From NCBI GenBank assembly GCA_017561825.1, contig JAFZBK010000061.1:62001-126000 (forward strand): a DNA stretch of 64,000 nucleotides, in the 5' to 3' direction. A program made the translations under genes and the position numbers. The notes under the pieces were generated by a model, which was given only the letters and a program-made list of their open reading frames with translations, made no database searches and was not told where the DNA came from. Below are positions 33,099-42,500 of the stretch, piece after piece. This DNA is from Prevotella sp. (lineage in GTDB: Bacteria; Bacteroidota; Bacteroidia; Bacteroidales; Bacteroidaceae). Within the stretch, counting starts at the first letter, position 1; each line of letters opens with the position of its first letter.

Positions 33099-35555
33099 CT
33101 ACAAACGTGAGATGGCAACAAGCAACATCGCTATGGTGGTGAGCGGTGTAGTGACACCAACTAAGTCACGTAAAGTAAACGGATCCTTGCGTTTTTTGCT
33201 TGGCACCACAATTTCACATCCAGGTTCGGGTTTAGCCCCTCGTTTGGCAAGTCCTACGGTTCCATTTTGATAAACTATAAACGTCTTAGATTTCTTGGCA
33301 CGATCACTAAAGCCCCCAGCCATCTTCACATAATCCTTATATTTCATGTTCTCTTCGAAGAACACGGTATTGGGAAACATCACATCACCTGAGATGGTTA
33401 CCTGACCCGTATATTCTGGAACGTAGATACGATCACCTTCGCGGAGAACCACATCTTTGTCGGAGCCAGGATGCTTCAAGGCCTCGTCCAACTCAATGCC
33501 TACCACGTAGTTGTTGTCTAAATCAAATTTTCTCCATGCGATGGAGTCTTGGGGATCCGTCATCAGATTTCTAATAGCTTGCATGGTGGCACGACGGCGA
33601 ACACGTTCCTCATCATCCATGACACGTACCAATCGGGCACCTCTGAGATAGGCAACTTCCGTAGCACCTCCTGCCATGTTGATGGCATCGCTCAGACGGA
33701 GGTCCTTGTTCTCCATGGTAAACGAACCTTCGTAGTTCACTTCGCCCGTTACTGTGATGGTACGTGCTGTATGGAAGGCCGGGCTTCTGCGGACATGCAC
33801 CACATCGTAGGGCTGGAGGTAGAACTGACGGTCGTGGTTGATTACCAATCCGTCCTTGATATCGAAGGTGAATGACTCGGCAATCTTGTTGTTTTTCTCC
33901 GTGGCCATCGGATCGAGGATTCGTCTGGACACGTCCACACGAGACAGCGAAGCCATATCGCGAAGACCACCTGCCTGAAGAATCAGGTCTTCGATGGTCA
34001 TATTATCTGCGTACTCATAAGTACCCGGAGACATCACCATACCCGTGATGGTCAACGTGCGCTCCTTGAGGTTTTCGGTATTGGTAGGAATAAACAGCAC
34101 ATCCTCGTTCTTCAAGGGAACATCGGGGATGGTTTCGGACATGATACCTGCCACATCGACAGAGATCACCTCCATTGTACGGTCTGGCTTCAGACGATGC
34201 AGGATGGCATGATCGGGGAAGGCATCCTCTGTGAGGCCTTCGGCATGTTCTACCAAACTACGTACACTGAACACGTTATCATCCAGATGGAACTGTCCGG
34301 GACGGAACACGGCACCCTTGATCTCCACCACGTTCTCGTAACGATCGAGGATTCCATCAACGGTAACATTGTCACCATCGGCTACTGTGAAGACCGACAT
34401 ATCGAATTCCTCCACATTGTGAACAGAATGGCGATCACCCGTTGAACGCTGTACCCTTACCGACTTGGTGTATGCATCACCCGTGAAGCCACCGGCATAT
34501 TTCAGCAAAGTGGAAATCGTCTCGTTCTTACGCATCTCGTAGAACATCGGGCGCTTGACGTTACCTGTGATACCCACGATACAATCGTAGGTTCCTACCT
34601 GAATAACATCATCGTCCTGCAACATCACGTTGCCGGCCAGACGACCATTCAAAATAAACTCATAAATATCTACTACTGTGATGATACGACCGCCACGCGA
34701 AACCTTGATGTTACGCAAGGTTCCGAGGTTTTTGATACCGCCTGCCATATACAAGGCATGGAATACCGTTGCATAACCAGACAGACGATAGGTGCCCGGT
34801 GCTACCACCTCACCCATCACATGAACCATGATGGTACGGCTACGGTTGACGGACATTTTGATATTGGAACTGCTATATCGTGAGCCCAAATGTGAACGGA
34901 TCTTGGCATTGGCCGACTCCACACTCAGACCACTAACCTGAATCGGACCATAACCCGGAACAGTGATCTCACCTTCGGGTGAAACCGTCAGGTGCATGGT
35001 TTTCTGCGAAGCGCCATAGATATCCACAACCACTACATCACCAGGTCCTAAGACATAGCGTGAAGGAGTGGCGAGGTTCATGTTCGGCTCGAAGGAGAGC
35101 AGACGACGGTTGAAGATGTCGTGACCGAAGATCCTCTTACCATAGGTTTCTTCGTTCACTACACTGGATGTCTTTACATCATCTTCCACACGCTGCTCTA
35201 CATCAGTAGGAGAATCTTCTATCTCCGTGGCCGTACCTACCTTGGCATCAACAACTTCCTGGTAGTCACCACTTTCACTGACATTGTCCGCATCGAAATC
35301 AATGGTACGGACATGAGACCTAACACTGGTGTCTCTTTTCTGGAGTTGTTCCTCGAGTTGGTTACGAACGCGCTGGATTTGATCCATGTTGACACCGCGC
35401 TGCATCAGTTTGATGACAATCTGTGAACTGGAGGTACCTGAACGGGCCTCACGCTGCATGAACTGTGCCACCTGGGAGTCTGACATCACTGACTGTGCTT
35501 TCAGCTCTACTGAAAACAGACAGATAAGACAAGCGAATAACAATAATTTTTTCAT
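33099..35555 (-). CDS. Outer-membrane polysaccharide exporter, multi-SLBB Wza family
   Basis: An 818-residue protein with a signal peptide ('KKLLLFACLICLFS' ending near 'LKAQ') and no lipobox cysteine, unlike enterobacterial Wza. It has a poly-export domain at about 165-260 ('YVLGPGDVVVVDIYGAS'), followed by several SLBB repeats, recognisable as 'GEVVAPGTYRLSG', 'GNVKRPMFYEM', 'GAVFRPGQFHLDD', 'GMVMSPGTYEYAD', 'GEVNYEGSFTMEN' and 'GDVMFPNTVFFEE'. The C-terminus is a hydrophobic segment. It should form the periplasm-spanning and outer-membrane exit channel. Preceded by a 400-base leader. Confidence 0.92.
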   Translation of the reverse strand: MKKLLLFACLICLFSVELKAQSVMSDSQVAQFMQREARSGTSSSQIVIKLMQRGVNMDQIQRVRNQLEEQLQKRDTSVRSHVRTIDFDADNVSESGDYQEVVDAKVGTATEIEDSPTDVEQRVEDDVKTSSVVNEETYGKRIFGHDIFNRRLLSFEPNMNLATPSRYVLGPGDVVVVDIYGASQKTMHLTVSPEGEITVPGYGPIQVSGLSVESANAKIRSHLGSRYSSSNIKMSVNRSRTIMVHVMGEVVAPGTYRLSGYATVFHALYMAGGIKNLGTLRNIKVSRGGRIITVVDIYEFILNGRLAGNVMLQDDDVIQVGTYDCIVGITGNVKRPMFYEMRKNETISTLLKYAGGFTGDAYTKSVRVQRSTGDRHSVHNVEEFDMSVFTVADGDNVTVDGILDRYENVVEIKGAVFRPGQFHLDDNVFSVRSLVEHAEGLTEDAFPDHAILHRLKPDRTMEVISVDVAGIMSETIPDVPLKNEDVLFIPTNTENLKERTLTITGMVMSPGTYEYADNMTIEDLILQAGGLRDMASLSRVDVSRRILDPMATEKNNKIAESFTFDIKDGLVINHDRQFYLQPYDVVHVRRSPAFHTARTITVTGEVNYEGSFTMENKDLRLSDAINMAGGATEVAYLRGARLVRVMDDEERVRRRATMQAIRNLMTDPQDSIAWRKFDLDNNYVVGIELDEALKHPGSDKDVVLREGDRIYVPEYTGQVTISGDVMFPNTVFFEENMKYKDYVKMAGGFSDRAKKSKTFIVYQNGTVGLAKRGAKPEPGCEIVVPSKKRKDPFTLRDLVGVTTPLTTIAMLLVAISRL

Positions 35556-35588
35556 ATCATCACAAAATAGTAGTTACTTTTTGACAGA

Positions 35589-35609
35589 GTTAACTTCTTT
35601 GAAGTTAAC
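35589..35609. promoter_or_regulatory. Perfect 9-bp inverted repeat in the wza leader
   Basis: GTTAACTTC (35589-35597) and GAAGTTAAC (35601-35609) are perfect complements around TTT. It lies 34 bases upstream of the wza start and just after the small leader frame. It may be an RNA hairpin near the ribosome site or an operator; there is no T-tract. Confidence 0.55.
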
Positions 35610-35612
35610 AAG

Positions 35613-35723
35613 TTATGAGTTTTCGGAGTATAGGTAACGGATGCGGAAGGGGTTGAACAGAAGAGTGAAAAAGTTGTTTCGTCGTGTAAGCACACTACGA
35701 ACTAGGAATCCCAAATAACGCAT
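35613..35723 (-). CDS. Possible 36-residue leader peptide before wza
   Basis: A frame from ATG at 35723 to TAA at 35613-35615 encodes a basic, hydrophobic peptide starting 'MRYLGFLVRSVLTRRNNF'. It lies wholly within the predicted 5-prime leader of wza. I do not recognise it. The run of Arg, Phe and Leu codons could allow ribosome-dependent control of transcription or translation of wza. Chance cannot be ruled out at this length. Confidence 0.3.
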   Translation of the reverse strand: MRYLGFLVRSVLTRRNNFFTLLFNPFRIRYLYSENS

Positions 35724-35839
35724 CCGCTTCGGGGCATAAAGCCCGCAGACTGTCATCCGACTCTTGACAGGAGAACCTGTCTATCATATTTCAGGAAATA
35801 GCAAAGAAACATAAAAAGGAAAGGCGTCAAAAGAAAGGT

Positions 35840-35858
35840 CTTAGACTTATAGTCTAAG
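35840..35858. terminator. 8-bp hairpin downstream of fcl
   Basis: CTTAGACT and AGTCTAAG form a perfect stem with a 3-base loop. On the minus strand it is followed by a pyrimidine-rich stretch (CCTTTCTTTTG). It lies between the fcl stop and wza and inside the predicted wza leader, so it could be a weak terminator or an attenuator. Confidence 0.45.
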
Positions 35859-35958
35859 CATCAATTCTTCGTTTGCTTTTCCCTCTATCATGTTGGTAAT
35901 CAATATGATTTGATATATCATTGGTTTACGTCTCTTCTGTTACGTCCTAAAATTTGTG

Positions 35959-35990
35959 CAAAAGTAACACAAATTCTTGATATAACCAAA
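35959..35990 (-). promoter_or_regulatory. Bacteroidetes-type promoter for wza
   Basis: On the minus strand TTTGG (-33, 35986-35990) is followed by about 19 bases and TACTTTTG (-7, 35959-35966), a full match to TAnnTTTG. Transcription would begin near 35953, leaving a leader of about 400 bases before wza. Confidence 0.7.
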
Positions 35991-36013
35991 TAAATAGGGC
36001 AAAAAATGACTGA

Positions 36014-37197
36014 TTAGAGATCGAGGGAGGCACGATACCAATCAAAGAGTCTGCGCACGCCTTCTTCGATGTCCACCTGATGGTGCCATCCCAAGGAGTG
36101 GAGTTTGGACACATCGGTGAGTTTCCGGGGTGTTCCATCGGGCTTCGAAGCATCAAATTCAATGGTTCCATCGAAGCCTATGGTACGGGCAATGAGTTCG
36201 GCCAATTCACGAATAGAGATTTCTGTTCCTGTGCCTATATTGATGTGACAGTTACGGATCTCGCCCAATGAAGGAATGGCTCCTCCCCTGCCCTTGCTGG
36301 TGTTGCGGTCAACGGCTCCGTCAATCTCTTTCCCATAGAACACAGACGAGTATTTCTCGACACCAATAATGTCGGAAAAATTCACATTCAACAACAGGTG
36401 TACACAGGCATCTGCCATATCTTCACTCCAGAGGAACTCCCTTAATGGATTGCCTGTTCCCCAAAGGGTAACACGGTTGTCAAAGACACCGTAGTTCGCC
36501 AAAAGATCGAGGAGCTTTTGTTGCAATTGAAAATTGAAAATTGAAAAATATTACCTTCAATAGGGCGTTTGTTAAGATCTTTGAGGATGGCGGACCAGTT
36601 GTTTTCATGGATCAACTTGGCCAGATAGATCTTACGCATCATGGCGGGCATCACATGGGAGTTCTCCAGATGGAAATTGTCGTTGGGACCATAGAGATTG
36701 GTGGGCATCACGGCAATATAGTTGGTGCCATACTGCAGGTTATAACTCTCGCACATCTTCAGTCCTGCTATCTTGGCAATGGCATATTCCTCGTTGGTGT
36801 ATTCCAACGGGGATGTGAGCAGGGCATCTTCCTTCATGGGTTGGGGTGCCAGCTTCGGATAGATGCAGGTGCTGCCCAAGAAAAGGAGCTTTTTCACGCC
36901 ATGGGCATAGGCTTCACTGATGACATTACACTGGATTTTCATGTTCATCATGATGAAGTCGGCTCGGTACAACGAATTGGCCATGATACCACCCACAAAG
37001 GCGGCTGCCAGCACAACGGCCTCGGGCTGTTCCTCATCAAAGAACTGCTTCACGGCCACTTGATCGGTGAGGTCGAGCTCCGCATGGGTACGACCCACCA
37101 GGTTGGTGTAACCACGGGAGAGCAGATTGTTCCAGATGGCAGAGCCAACCAAACCTTTGTGGCCCGCTACATACACTTTGCTACCTTTATTAATCAT
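36014..37197 (-). pseudogene. fcl: GDP-L-fucose synthase, frameshifted at a heptamer repeat
   Basis: The bifunctional 3,5-epimerase/4-reductase that makes GDP-L-fucose from the Gmd product. The first part (37197 to about 36545) has '[15 protein letters not shown]', 'LGSTCIYP', and '[13 protein letters not shown]' with Tyr-x3-Lys. The second part, in another frame from about 36526 to 36014, has '[20 protein letters not shown]' and 'INIGTGTEISIRELAELIA'. They are separated by three copies of AATTGAA (36525-36545). The upstream frame ends at 36442 after 251 residues. One or four copies instead of three would join both frames without a stop, giving about 387-394 residues. So this may be an OFF state of a switchable gene, a true mutation, or an assembly error. 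Confidence 0.9.
36525..36545. repeat. Three AATTGAA heptamers inside fcl
   Basis: Exact tandem copies at 36525-36531, 36532-36538 and 36539-36545. Since 7 is one more than a multiple of 3, each gain or loss shifts the fcl frame. The reading GGT AAT ATT TTT CAA TTG CAA CAA AAG (one copy) is in frame with the downstream half. Confidence 0.92.
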
Positions 37198-38270
37198 AGT
37201 TTAGATTTCAGATGAAGCTTGCGAACGAAACGCATGTCATGTTCAACCATGATCTTGACCAACTGTTCGAAGGATGTTTTGTGGGGATTCCAACCGAGCT
37301 GTTCCTTGGCCTTAGTGGGATCACCCAATAACTGATCGACTTCTGCCGGACGGAAATACTTGGGATCCACCTCCACCAATACACGACCCGTGGCTTTGTC
37401 AATACCTTTCTCGTTCACACCTTCTCCCTGCCACTCGAGTTCTATACCTACATGATGGAAGGCTAAGGTGGCAAACTCACGAACGGAATGATATTCACCC
37501 GTGGCGATAACATAATCATCTGGCTCCTTTTGCTGTAGGATCAGCCACATGCACTCGATATAGTCCTTGGCATAGCCCCAGTCGCGCAACGAGTTCAGGT
37601 TACCCAGATACAGCTTATCCTGGAACCCTTGGGCGATACGTGCCGCTGCCAGTGTGATCTTGCGGGTGACAAATGTCTCTCCTCTCCGCTCACTCTCGTG
37701 GTTGAACAAGATACCATTACAACAGTACATACCATAGCTCTCACGGTAGTTCTTCATGATCCAGAAACCATAGAGTTTGGCCACACCATACGGACTACGG
37801 GGATAGAAAGGCGTTGTCTCCTTCTGCGGCACCTCCTGCACCTTACCATACAACTCGGATGTGGACGCCTGATAGATGCGACACTCCTTCTCCAAGCCAC
37901 AGATACGGATGGCCTCCAAGAGGCGGAGCACACCTACAGCATCGGTTTCCGCCGTGTATTCAGGTACATCGAAGCTGACCTTCACATGACTCTGGGCTGC
38001 GAGGTTATAGATCTCGGTGGGGCGCACCTTACCGATGATGCGGATCAAGGATGACGAATCGGTCATATCCGCCCAGTGCAGATTCACCAGTCGTGCCTTC
38101 TTCATATCACGTACCCACTCATCGAGATAGAGGTGTTCGATACGTCCTGTATTGAAAGAGGAACTACGGCGCAGAAGTCCGTGCACCTCATACCCTTTCT
38201 CGATCAGGAACTCGGCCAGATAGGAGCCGTCCTGTCCTGTGATACCTGTTATTAATGCTACCTTTTTCAT
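37194..38270 (-). CDS. gmd: GDP-mannose 4,6-dehydratase
   Basis: An extended SDR enzyme of 358 residues that turns GDP-mannose into GDP-4-keto-6-deoxymannose. It has '[18 protein letters not shown]', the family motif '[11 protein letters not shown]', 'NLAAQSHV' and '[15 protein letters not shown]' with Tyr-x3-Lys. It overlaps fcl by 4 bases, the usual gmd-fcl pairing. If fcl is off, its product may be used by another enzyme or accumulate; GDP-rhamnose or GDP-perosamine enzymes are not seen nearby. Confidence 0.95.
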   Translation of the reverse strand: MKKVALITGITGQDGSYLAEFLIEKGYEVHGLLRRSSSFNTGRIEHLYLDEWVRDMKKARLVNLHWADMTDSSSLIRIIGKVRPTEIYNLAAQSHVKVSFDVPEYTAETDAVGVLRLLEAIRICGLEKECRIYQASTSELYGKVQEVPQKETTPFYPRSPYGVAKLYGFWIMKNYRESYGMYCCNGILFNHESERRGETFVTRKITLAAARIAQGFQDKLYLGNLNSLRDWGYAKDYIECMWLILQQKEPDDYVIATGEYHSVREFATLAFHHVGIELEWQGEGVNEKGIDKATGRVLVEVDPKYFRPAEVDQLLGDPTKAKEQLGWNPHKTSFEQLVKIMVEHDMRFVRKLHLKSKL

Positions 38271-38302
38271 ATATTTATAGATTCGCTTCGCTTTTAGAGG
38301 TT

Positions 38303-38320
38303 AGAAGCAAGAAGCAAGAG
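38303..38320. repeat. Heptamer repeat AGAAGCA
   Basis: Two exact copies (38303-38309, 38310-38316) and a partial third, in the gap between gmd and the epimerase gene. The same words are found inside the GH3 gene. Confidence 0.6.
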
Positions 38321-38330
38321 CCTAACTCGA

Positions 38331-39368
38331 TTATTTAATTGGATTCTTTTCCGATTTATACCAGGCGATGAAGTGGGTGATGCCCTCATGGAGGGTGATC
38401 TTGGGTTTATAACCAATCTCAGTCTCCAGCTTGGTGGTGTCAGCATTGGTCATATACACATCTCCCGGCTGCATCGGCTTCATGATCTTCTCGGCCTCCT
38501 TGCCCACTGCCTGCTCGATCTCACGGATGAAATCCATCAGCTTCACGGGGTGTGAACAACCGATGTTATAGACACGGAAGGGAACGTTATTCGGGCAGTT
38601 AGCCGCCACAGGAGGCTGATCCAGACATTGGATAGACCCGTAGGCGATATCATCGATATAGGTAAAGTCGCGAATCATATCACCATTGTTGAACACCTGT
38701 ATCGGCTGACCTTTCGTGATGGCACTGGCGAACAACATCGGTGCCATGTCGGGACGACCCCAAGGACCATAGACCGTGAAGTAACGCAAGCCCGTAGCAG
38801 GAATGCCATACAACTTACTATAGCTGTGTGCCATCAGCTCGTTGGACTTCTTACTGGCCGCATATAGACTCACCGGTGAATCCACCTTGTCATCCTCAGA
38901 GAACGGAGCCTTGGTGTTCAGGCCATACACCGAACTGGAGGAGGCGAAAAGGAGGTGTTTGACGGGATTGTGACGACAGCATTCGAGGATGTTCAGGAAG
39001 CCTGTCAGGTTACTGGTCAGGTAGGCATAGGGGTTCGTGATGGAATACCTCACACCTGCCTGGGCAGCCAGGTTGATCACCTTGTCAAAGTGTTCTTTAG
39101 CGAACAAACTGTCTAGCGACTCCTTGTCCTCAATGCCCATACGGAAGAACCGCATATTGGGGAAGGTACTGCTGACATACTCCTTGTTCCAGTCAACGGA
39201 TTCCATACCCACGGCAATGCCGAGCTCATGTAAACGACCGTATTTCAGACGCACATCGTAGTAATCGTTGATATTGTCAATACCCACTACCTCATCACCC
39301 CGCTGTGCCAGCAGGTAAGATATCTTTGAACCAATGAAGCCTGCGGCTCCTGTTACTAGTATTTTCAT
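38331..39368 (-). CDS. NAD-dependent epimerase, UDP-glucuronate 4-epimerase type
   Basis: A 345-residue extended SDR. It has 'ILVTGAAGFIGSKISYLLA', 'GIDNINDYYDVRLKYGRL', 'NLAAQAGVRYSI' and 'YAASKKSNELMAHSYSKLYG'. The N-D-Y-Y-D and A-G-V-R-Y-S words are characteristic of UDP-glucuronate to UDP-galacturonate epimerases (LpsL/Cap1J group). It supplies a uronic acid precursor, most likely for this polysaccharide. It lies 11 bases after kdsD. Confidence 0.9.
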   Translation of the reverse strand: MKILVTGAAGFIGSKISYLLAQRGDEVVGIDNINDYYDVRLKYGRLHELGIAVGMESVDWNKEYVSSTFPNMRFFRMGIEDKESLDSLFAKEHFDKVINLAAQAGVRYSITNPYAYLTSNLTGFLNILECCRHNPVKHLLFASSSSVYGLNTKAPFSEDDKVDSPVSLYAASKKSNELMAHSYSKLYGIPATGLRYFTVYGPWGRPDMAPMLFASAITKGQPIQVFNNGDMIRDFTYIDDIAYGSIQCLDQPPVAANCPNNVPFRVYNIGCSHPVKLMDFIREIEQAVGKEAEKIMKPMQPGDVYMTNADTTKLETEIGYKPKITLHEGITHFIAWYKSEKNPIK

Positions 39369-39379
39369 TCTTTAATCAA

Positions 39380-40327
39380 TTATATCATACACGAATAATG
39401 ATCCACCACTCCTAACAGATGACGTTCCTCGTCAACCACAAGTACGCTATGGATCTTATATCGATGCATGATTTTCTGGATATCAGATATCTTCGTGTCA
39501 GGCAGCACGCACTTCGGATCGTGCGTCATGATATCAGCCACGGTCTTGTTAAAGAACTCGGCCTGCCAGTTCTCCATGGCACGACGGATATCACCATCGG
39601 TAATCAGACCTATCACCTTATTATCCTCCAAGGATACGCCCAAACCGAGTTTTCCTTTGCTTACCTGTATGATGGCCTCGCCCAAGTGCATCTCCTTCGG
39701 GATGATGGGCATATCCTCTGAACGCATCACATCCTGAGCCGTGGTGAGCAGTCGTTTACCTAATTCACCACCCGGGTGGAACAAGGCGAAGTCCTGCGGT
39801 TTGAAATCACGACACTGCATCAACGCAATAGCTAACGCATCACCCATCACCAACTGGGCTGTTGTACTACTGGTGGGTGCGAGATTCAGCGGACAGGCTT
39901 CTTTCTCCACTTTCGTGATGAGCTGGGCATTAGAGTATTTGGCCAGTAACGACTCAGGGTTACCCGTGATGGCAATCAGCGGAATCTCCATGTGCAATAC
40001 CATGGGGATGAAGCGCAGGAGCTCATCGGTCTGACCGCTGTTACTGATGGCCAATACCACATCATCGTGCCCCATCACACCGAGATCACCATGGAACACA
40101 TCGAGGGGATTGACGAAGAACGAAGGAGTGCCTGTACTCGACAGGGTGGCTGCGATTTTCGCACCCACATGACCGCTCTTGCCGACACCTGTCACCACGA
40201 TTTTCCCTTTGCAGTGAAGCATCAGGTTCACGGCCTTGTCAAAGTCCTCATCCAACTGAGGAATCAGACCGAGCACGGCCTCCGCCTCATCCTTGAAGCA
40301 CTGAATAGCTATAGTACGTACGTCCAT
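39380..40327 (-). CDS. kdsD: D-arabinose-5-phosphate isomerase (KpsF/KdsD family)
   Basis: A 315-residue enzyme interconverting ribulose-5-phosphate and arabinose-5-phosphate, the first committed step of Kdo synthesis. The N-terminal SIS domain shows 'KIVVTGVGKSGHVGAKIAAT' and 'SSTGTPSFFVNP'. Two CBS domains follow, around residues 195-315 ('VMRSEDMPIIP' and 'IMTHDPKCVLPD'). Its partner kdsA is 18 bases upstream. Confidence 0.93.
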   Translation of the reverse strand: MDVRTIAIQCFKDEAEAVLGLIPQLDEDFDKAVNLMLHCKGKIVVTGVGKSGHVGAKIAATLSSTGTPSFFVNPLDVFHGDLGVMGHDDVVLAISNSGQTDELLRFIPMVLHMEIPLIAITGNPESLLAKYSNAQLITKVEKEACPLNLAPTSSTTAQLVMGDALAIALMQCRDFKPQDFALFHPGGELGKRLLTTAQDVMRSEDMPIIPKEMHLGEAIIQVSKGKLGLGVSLEDNKVIGLITDGDIRRAMENWQAEFFNKTVADIMTHDPKCVLPDTKISDIQKIMHRYKIHSVLVVDEERHLLGVVDHYSCMI

Positions 40328-40345
40328 GAATACACGAATAAATGG

Positions 40346-41098
40346 TTAAAGAAGTTGCCTGATGAGCGATTCCAATTTACTGAGTTCAAGCATGTTAGCC
40401 GCATCACTCAACCCCTTGTCAGGATCTGGATGCACCTCAAAGAAGTACCCTGTGGCACCGAAGGCTTTAGCAGCCAATGCCATACTGGGAACGAAACGAC
40501 GGTCACCGCCTGTCTTCCCATTAGAGCCACCGGGTCGTTGTACAGCATGGGTACAATCCATGATCACGGTAGGCACAATCTCGAGCATGTCGGGGATATT
40601 ACGGAAGTCAACCACCAGGTTATTATAACCGAAGCAGTTTCCCCTTTCAGTCAACCACACCTCCTTGGCGCCAGCATCCTTGGCTTTCTCCACCGGATAA
40701 CGCATGTCCTGACCGCTAAGAAACTGGGCTTTCTTGATGTTCACCACCTTACCCGTCTTGGCAGCAGCCACCAGGAGATCGGTCTGCCGACAGAGGAAAG
40801 CAGGTATCTGGAGCACATCGCATACCTGTCCTACAGGCTCTGCCTGCCAACTCTCGTGGATATCCGTGAGGATGGGCAGATTGTACTTGCTTTTCACCTC
40901 ACTCAGCATCTCGAGTCCCTTCTCCAATCCTGGTCCTCTATACGACCGGATGCTGGTCCGGTTGGCCTTATCGAACGATGCCTTGAAGATGATCTCCACC
41001 CCCAAGGTCTGACGGATTCTCACAAATTCCTGCGCTACCGTATCGAGCAACTCGGCCGATTCGATGACGCATGGTCCTGCAATAAACACCTTTTCCAT
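40346..41098 (-). CDS. kdsA: 2-dehydro-3-deoxyphosphooctonate aldolase (Kdo-8-P synthase)
   Basis: A TIM-barrel synthase of 250 residues that condenses PEP with arabinose-5-phosphate. Motifs are 'FIAGPCVIESAELL', 'FKASFDKANRTSIRSYRGPG', 'TDIHE' and 'DCTHAVQRPGG'. I choose the ATG at 41098, giving 'MEKVFIAGPC'; the frame to 41125 would begin upstream of the predicted transcription start. A promoter with TACTTTTG ends 5 bases before this ATG, so the mRNA may be nearly leaderless. First gene of the long leftward run. Confidence 0.95.
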   Translation of the reverse strand: MEKVFIAGPCVIESAELLDTVAQEFVRIRQTLGVEIIFKASFDKANRTSIRSYRGPGLEKGLEMLSEVKSKYNLPILTDIHESWQAEPVGQVCDVLQIPAFLCRQTDLLVAAAKTGKVVNIKKAQFLSGQDMRYPVEKAKDAGAKEVWLTERGNCFGYNNLVVDFRNIPDMLEIVPTVIMDCTHAVQRPGGSNGKTGGDRRFVPSMALAAKAFGATGYFFEVHPDPDKGLSDAANMLELSKLESLIRQLL

Positions 41099-41102
41099 GT
41101 TG

Positions 41103-41133
41103 CAAAAGTACAAAAAGTCCTCCATTCAACCAA
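41103..41133 (-). promoter_or_regulatory. Promoter of kdsA
   Basis: Minus strand: TTGG (41130-41133), 19 bases, TACTTTTG (41103-41110). The start codon at 41098 follows within 5 bases of the -7 box. A divergent promoter for the phospholipase D gene lies about 100 bases away. Confidence 0.7.
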
Positions 41134-41216
41134 GTCGTTTATACGTTTTTATGATTATTATTCCCTTTTTGCACAGATTTTCCGCCCGTGTTCTTTACTC
41201 TTTAGGAAAAAAACTA

Positions 41217-41224
41217 TACCTTTG
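41217..41224 (+). promoter_or_regulatory. -7 box of the phospholipase D gene
   Basis: TACCTTTG lies 10 bases before the ATG at 41235. The -33 element is weak (TTC-rich). Supports the internal start for this gene. Confidence 0.55.
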
Positions 41225-41234
41225 CATGGTAATA

Positions 41235-42500
41235 ATGAGTAAAAGAAGGATCATCCTATTGCTGTGCGGAATCTTCTGTCTGAGTCAGATGGAGGCGCAA
41301 CGGGCCGACTCACTGATTGTGCATCAGTTGAGGGAGGAAGGTGTGACTTTCTCGAACGACAATTCCGTTGCCCTGCTGATGAGCGGTCAGGAGAAATTCG
41401 ACGATATGTTCCAAGCCATCCGTCAGGCACAAAGCAGTGTGCACCTGGAGTATTTTAATTTCAGGAATGACTCCATTGCCGACCTCCTCTTCGAGATTCT
41501 TGCTGAGCGGGTGAAGGCTGGCGTGGAAGTACGCGCCGTTTTCGACGGTTTCGGCAACACCAGTAACAACCAACCGCTGAAAAAACACCATATCAATGCA
41601 CTTCGTGAGAAAGGTATCCAGATTTATGAATTCAACCCCGTGAAATTCCCTTGGGTTGATGATGTCTTCAACCGCGATCACCGAAAGATTGTGGTCATCG
41701 ACGGTCAGATTGCCTATACGGGCGGCATGAACGTGGCTGATTACTACATCAAGGGTACTGAGGTGGTGGGGTCATGGCGCGACATGCACTGTCGTATCGA
41801 AGGCGAAGAGGTGAACACCTTGCAACGCATCTTCCTGAAGATGTGGAAGAAGGTTACACATGAGGATATTCAGGGTGACCAATATTTCAGACATCCGCAA
41901 GGCACGCGCTTTGAAGGACTGAAGACCGACACCTGCGATACTTCAGGTAAGAAGATGATCGGTATCATCAACCGCGAGCCCCATGTCACCAAGGCCATTA
42001 TCCGTCATTTCTATGTCAACGCCATCAATGATGCACATGACAGCATCAAGTTGGTGAACCCCTACTTCACCCTGAACCACAAGCTGAAGAAAGCCTTGAA
42101 AAAGGCGGTGAAGCGTGGGGTGAAGACAGAGGTGATGGTATCCAAGAACAGTGATATCGGACTGACACCCGATTGTGTTTTCTACAATGTGCATAAGTTG
42201 ATGAAGAAGGGAGTGGATGTGTGGATCTATGAACCTGGATTCCATCACACGAAGATCATCATGGTGGATGGCCTGTTCTGCACGGTTGGCAGCGCTAACC
42301 TCAACGCAAGGAGTCTAAGGTGGGACTATGAGGAGAATGCGGTGATCATCGATCCTTGTACCACCCAGGAACTGTCGGATATGTTCGACCGTGACAAGAA
42401 TGATTCCTTTAAGCTGACGGAAGAAAACTGGAACCAGTGGCGCACCCCATGGAAGAAGTTCGTGGGATGGTTTGCCCACCTGTTAGCACCCTTCCTCTAA
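41235..42500 (+). CDS. Phospholipase D-family protein, cardiolipin synthase-like
   Basis: A 421-residue protein with two HKD motifs: 'FNRDHRKIVVIDGQIAYTGG' and 'FHHTKIIMVDGLFCTVGSAN'. These are the paired catalytic sites of cardiolipin synthases and other phosphatidyl transferases. The chosen start gives a signal peptide-like 'SKRRIILLLCGIFCLSQ' ending near 'MEAQ'; an in-frame ATG at 41064 would lie upstream of the promoter and overlap kdsA. Cardiolipin synthases usually have two N-terminal membrane helices, so this exported version may act in the periplasm. It ends in a 4-base convergent overlap with the TPR gene. Confidence 0.87.
   Translation: MSKRRIILLLCGIFCLSQMEAQRADSLIVHQLREEGVTFSNDNSVALLMSGQEKFDDMFQAIRQAQSSVHLEYFNFRNDSIADLLFEILAERVKAGVEVRAVFDGFGNTSNNQPLKKHHINALREKGIQIYEFNPVKFPWVDDVFNRDHRKIVVIDGQIAYTGGMNVADYYIKGTEVVGSWRDMHCRIEGEEVNTLQRIFLKMWKKVTHEDIQGDQYFRHPQGTRFEGLKTDTCDTSGKKMIGIINREPHVTKAIIRHFYVNAINDAHDSIKLVNPYFTLNHKLKKALKKAVKRGVKTEVMVSKNSDIGLTPDCVFYNVHKLMKKGVDVWIYEPGFHHTKIIMVDGLFCTVGSANLNARSLRWDYEENAVIIDPCTTQELSDMFDRDKNDSFKLTEENWNQWRTPWKKFVGWFAHLLAPFL

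Noticed and set aside
35959..35990. Invertible promoter of the Bacteroides capsule type
   Set aside because: No flanking inverted repeats of the kind used by Mpi/Tsr recombinases are visible around this promoter, and no recombinase gene is in the window.
39992..41242. 416-codon plus-strand frame opposite kdsD and kdsA
   Set aside because: It is antisense to two clear genes, is rich in His/Thr as expected for a shadow frame, and has no recognisable domain.
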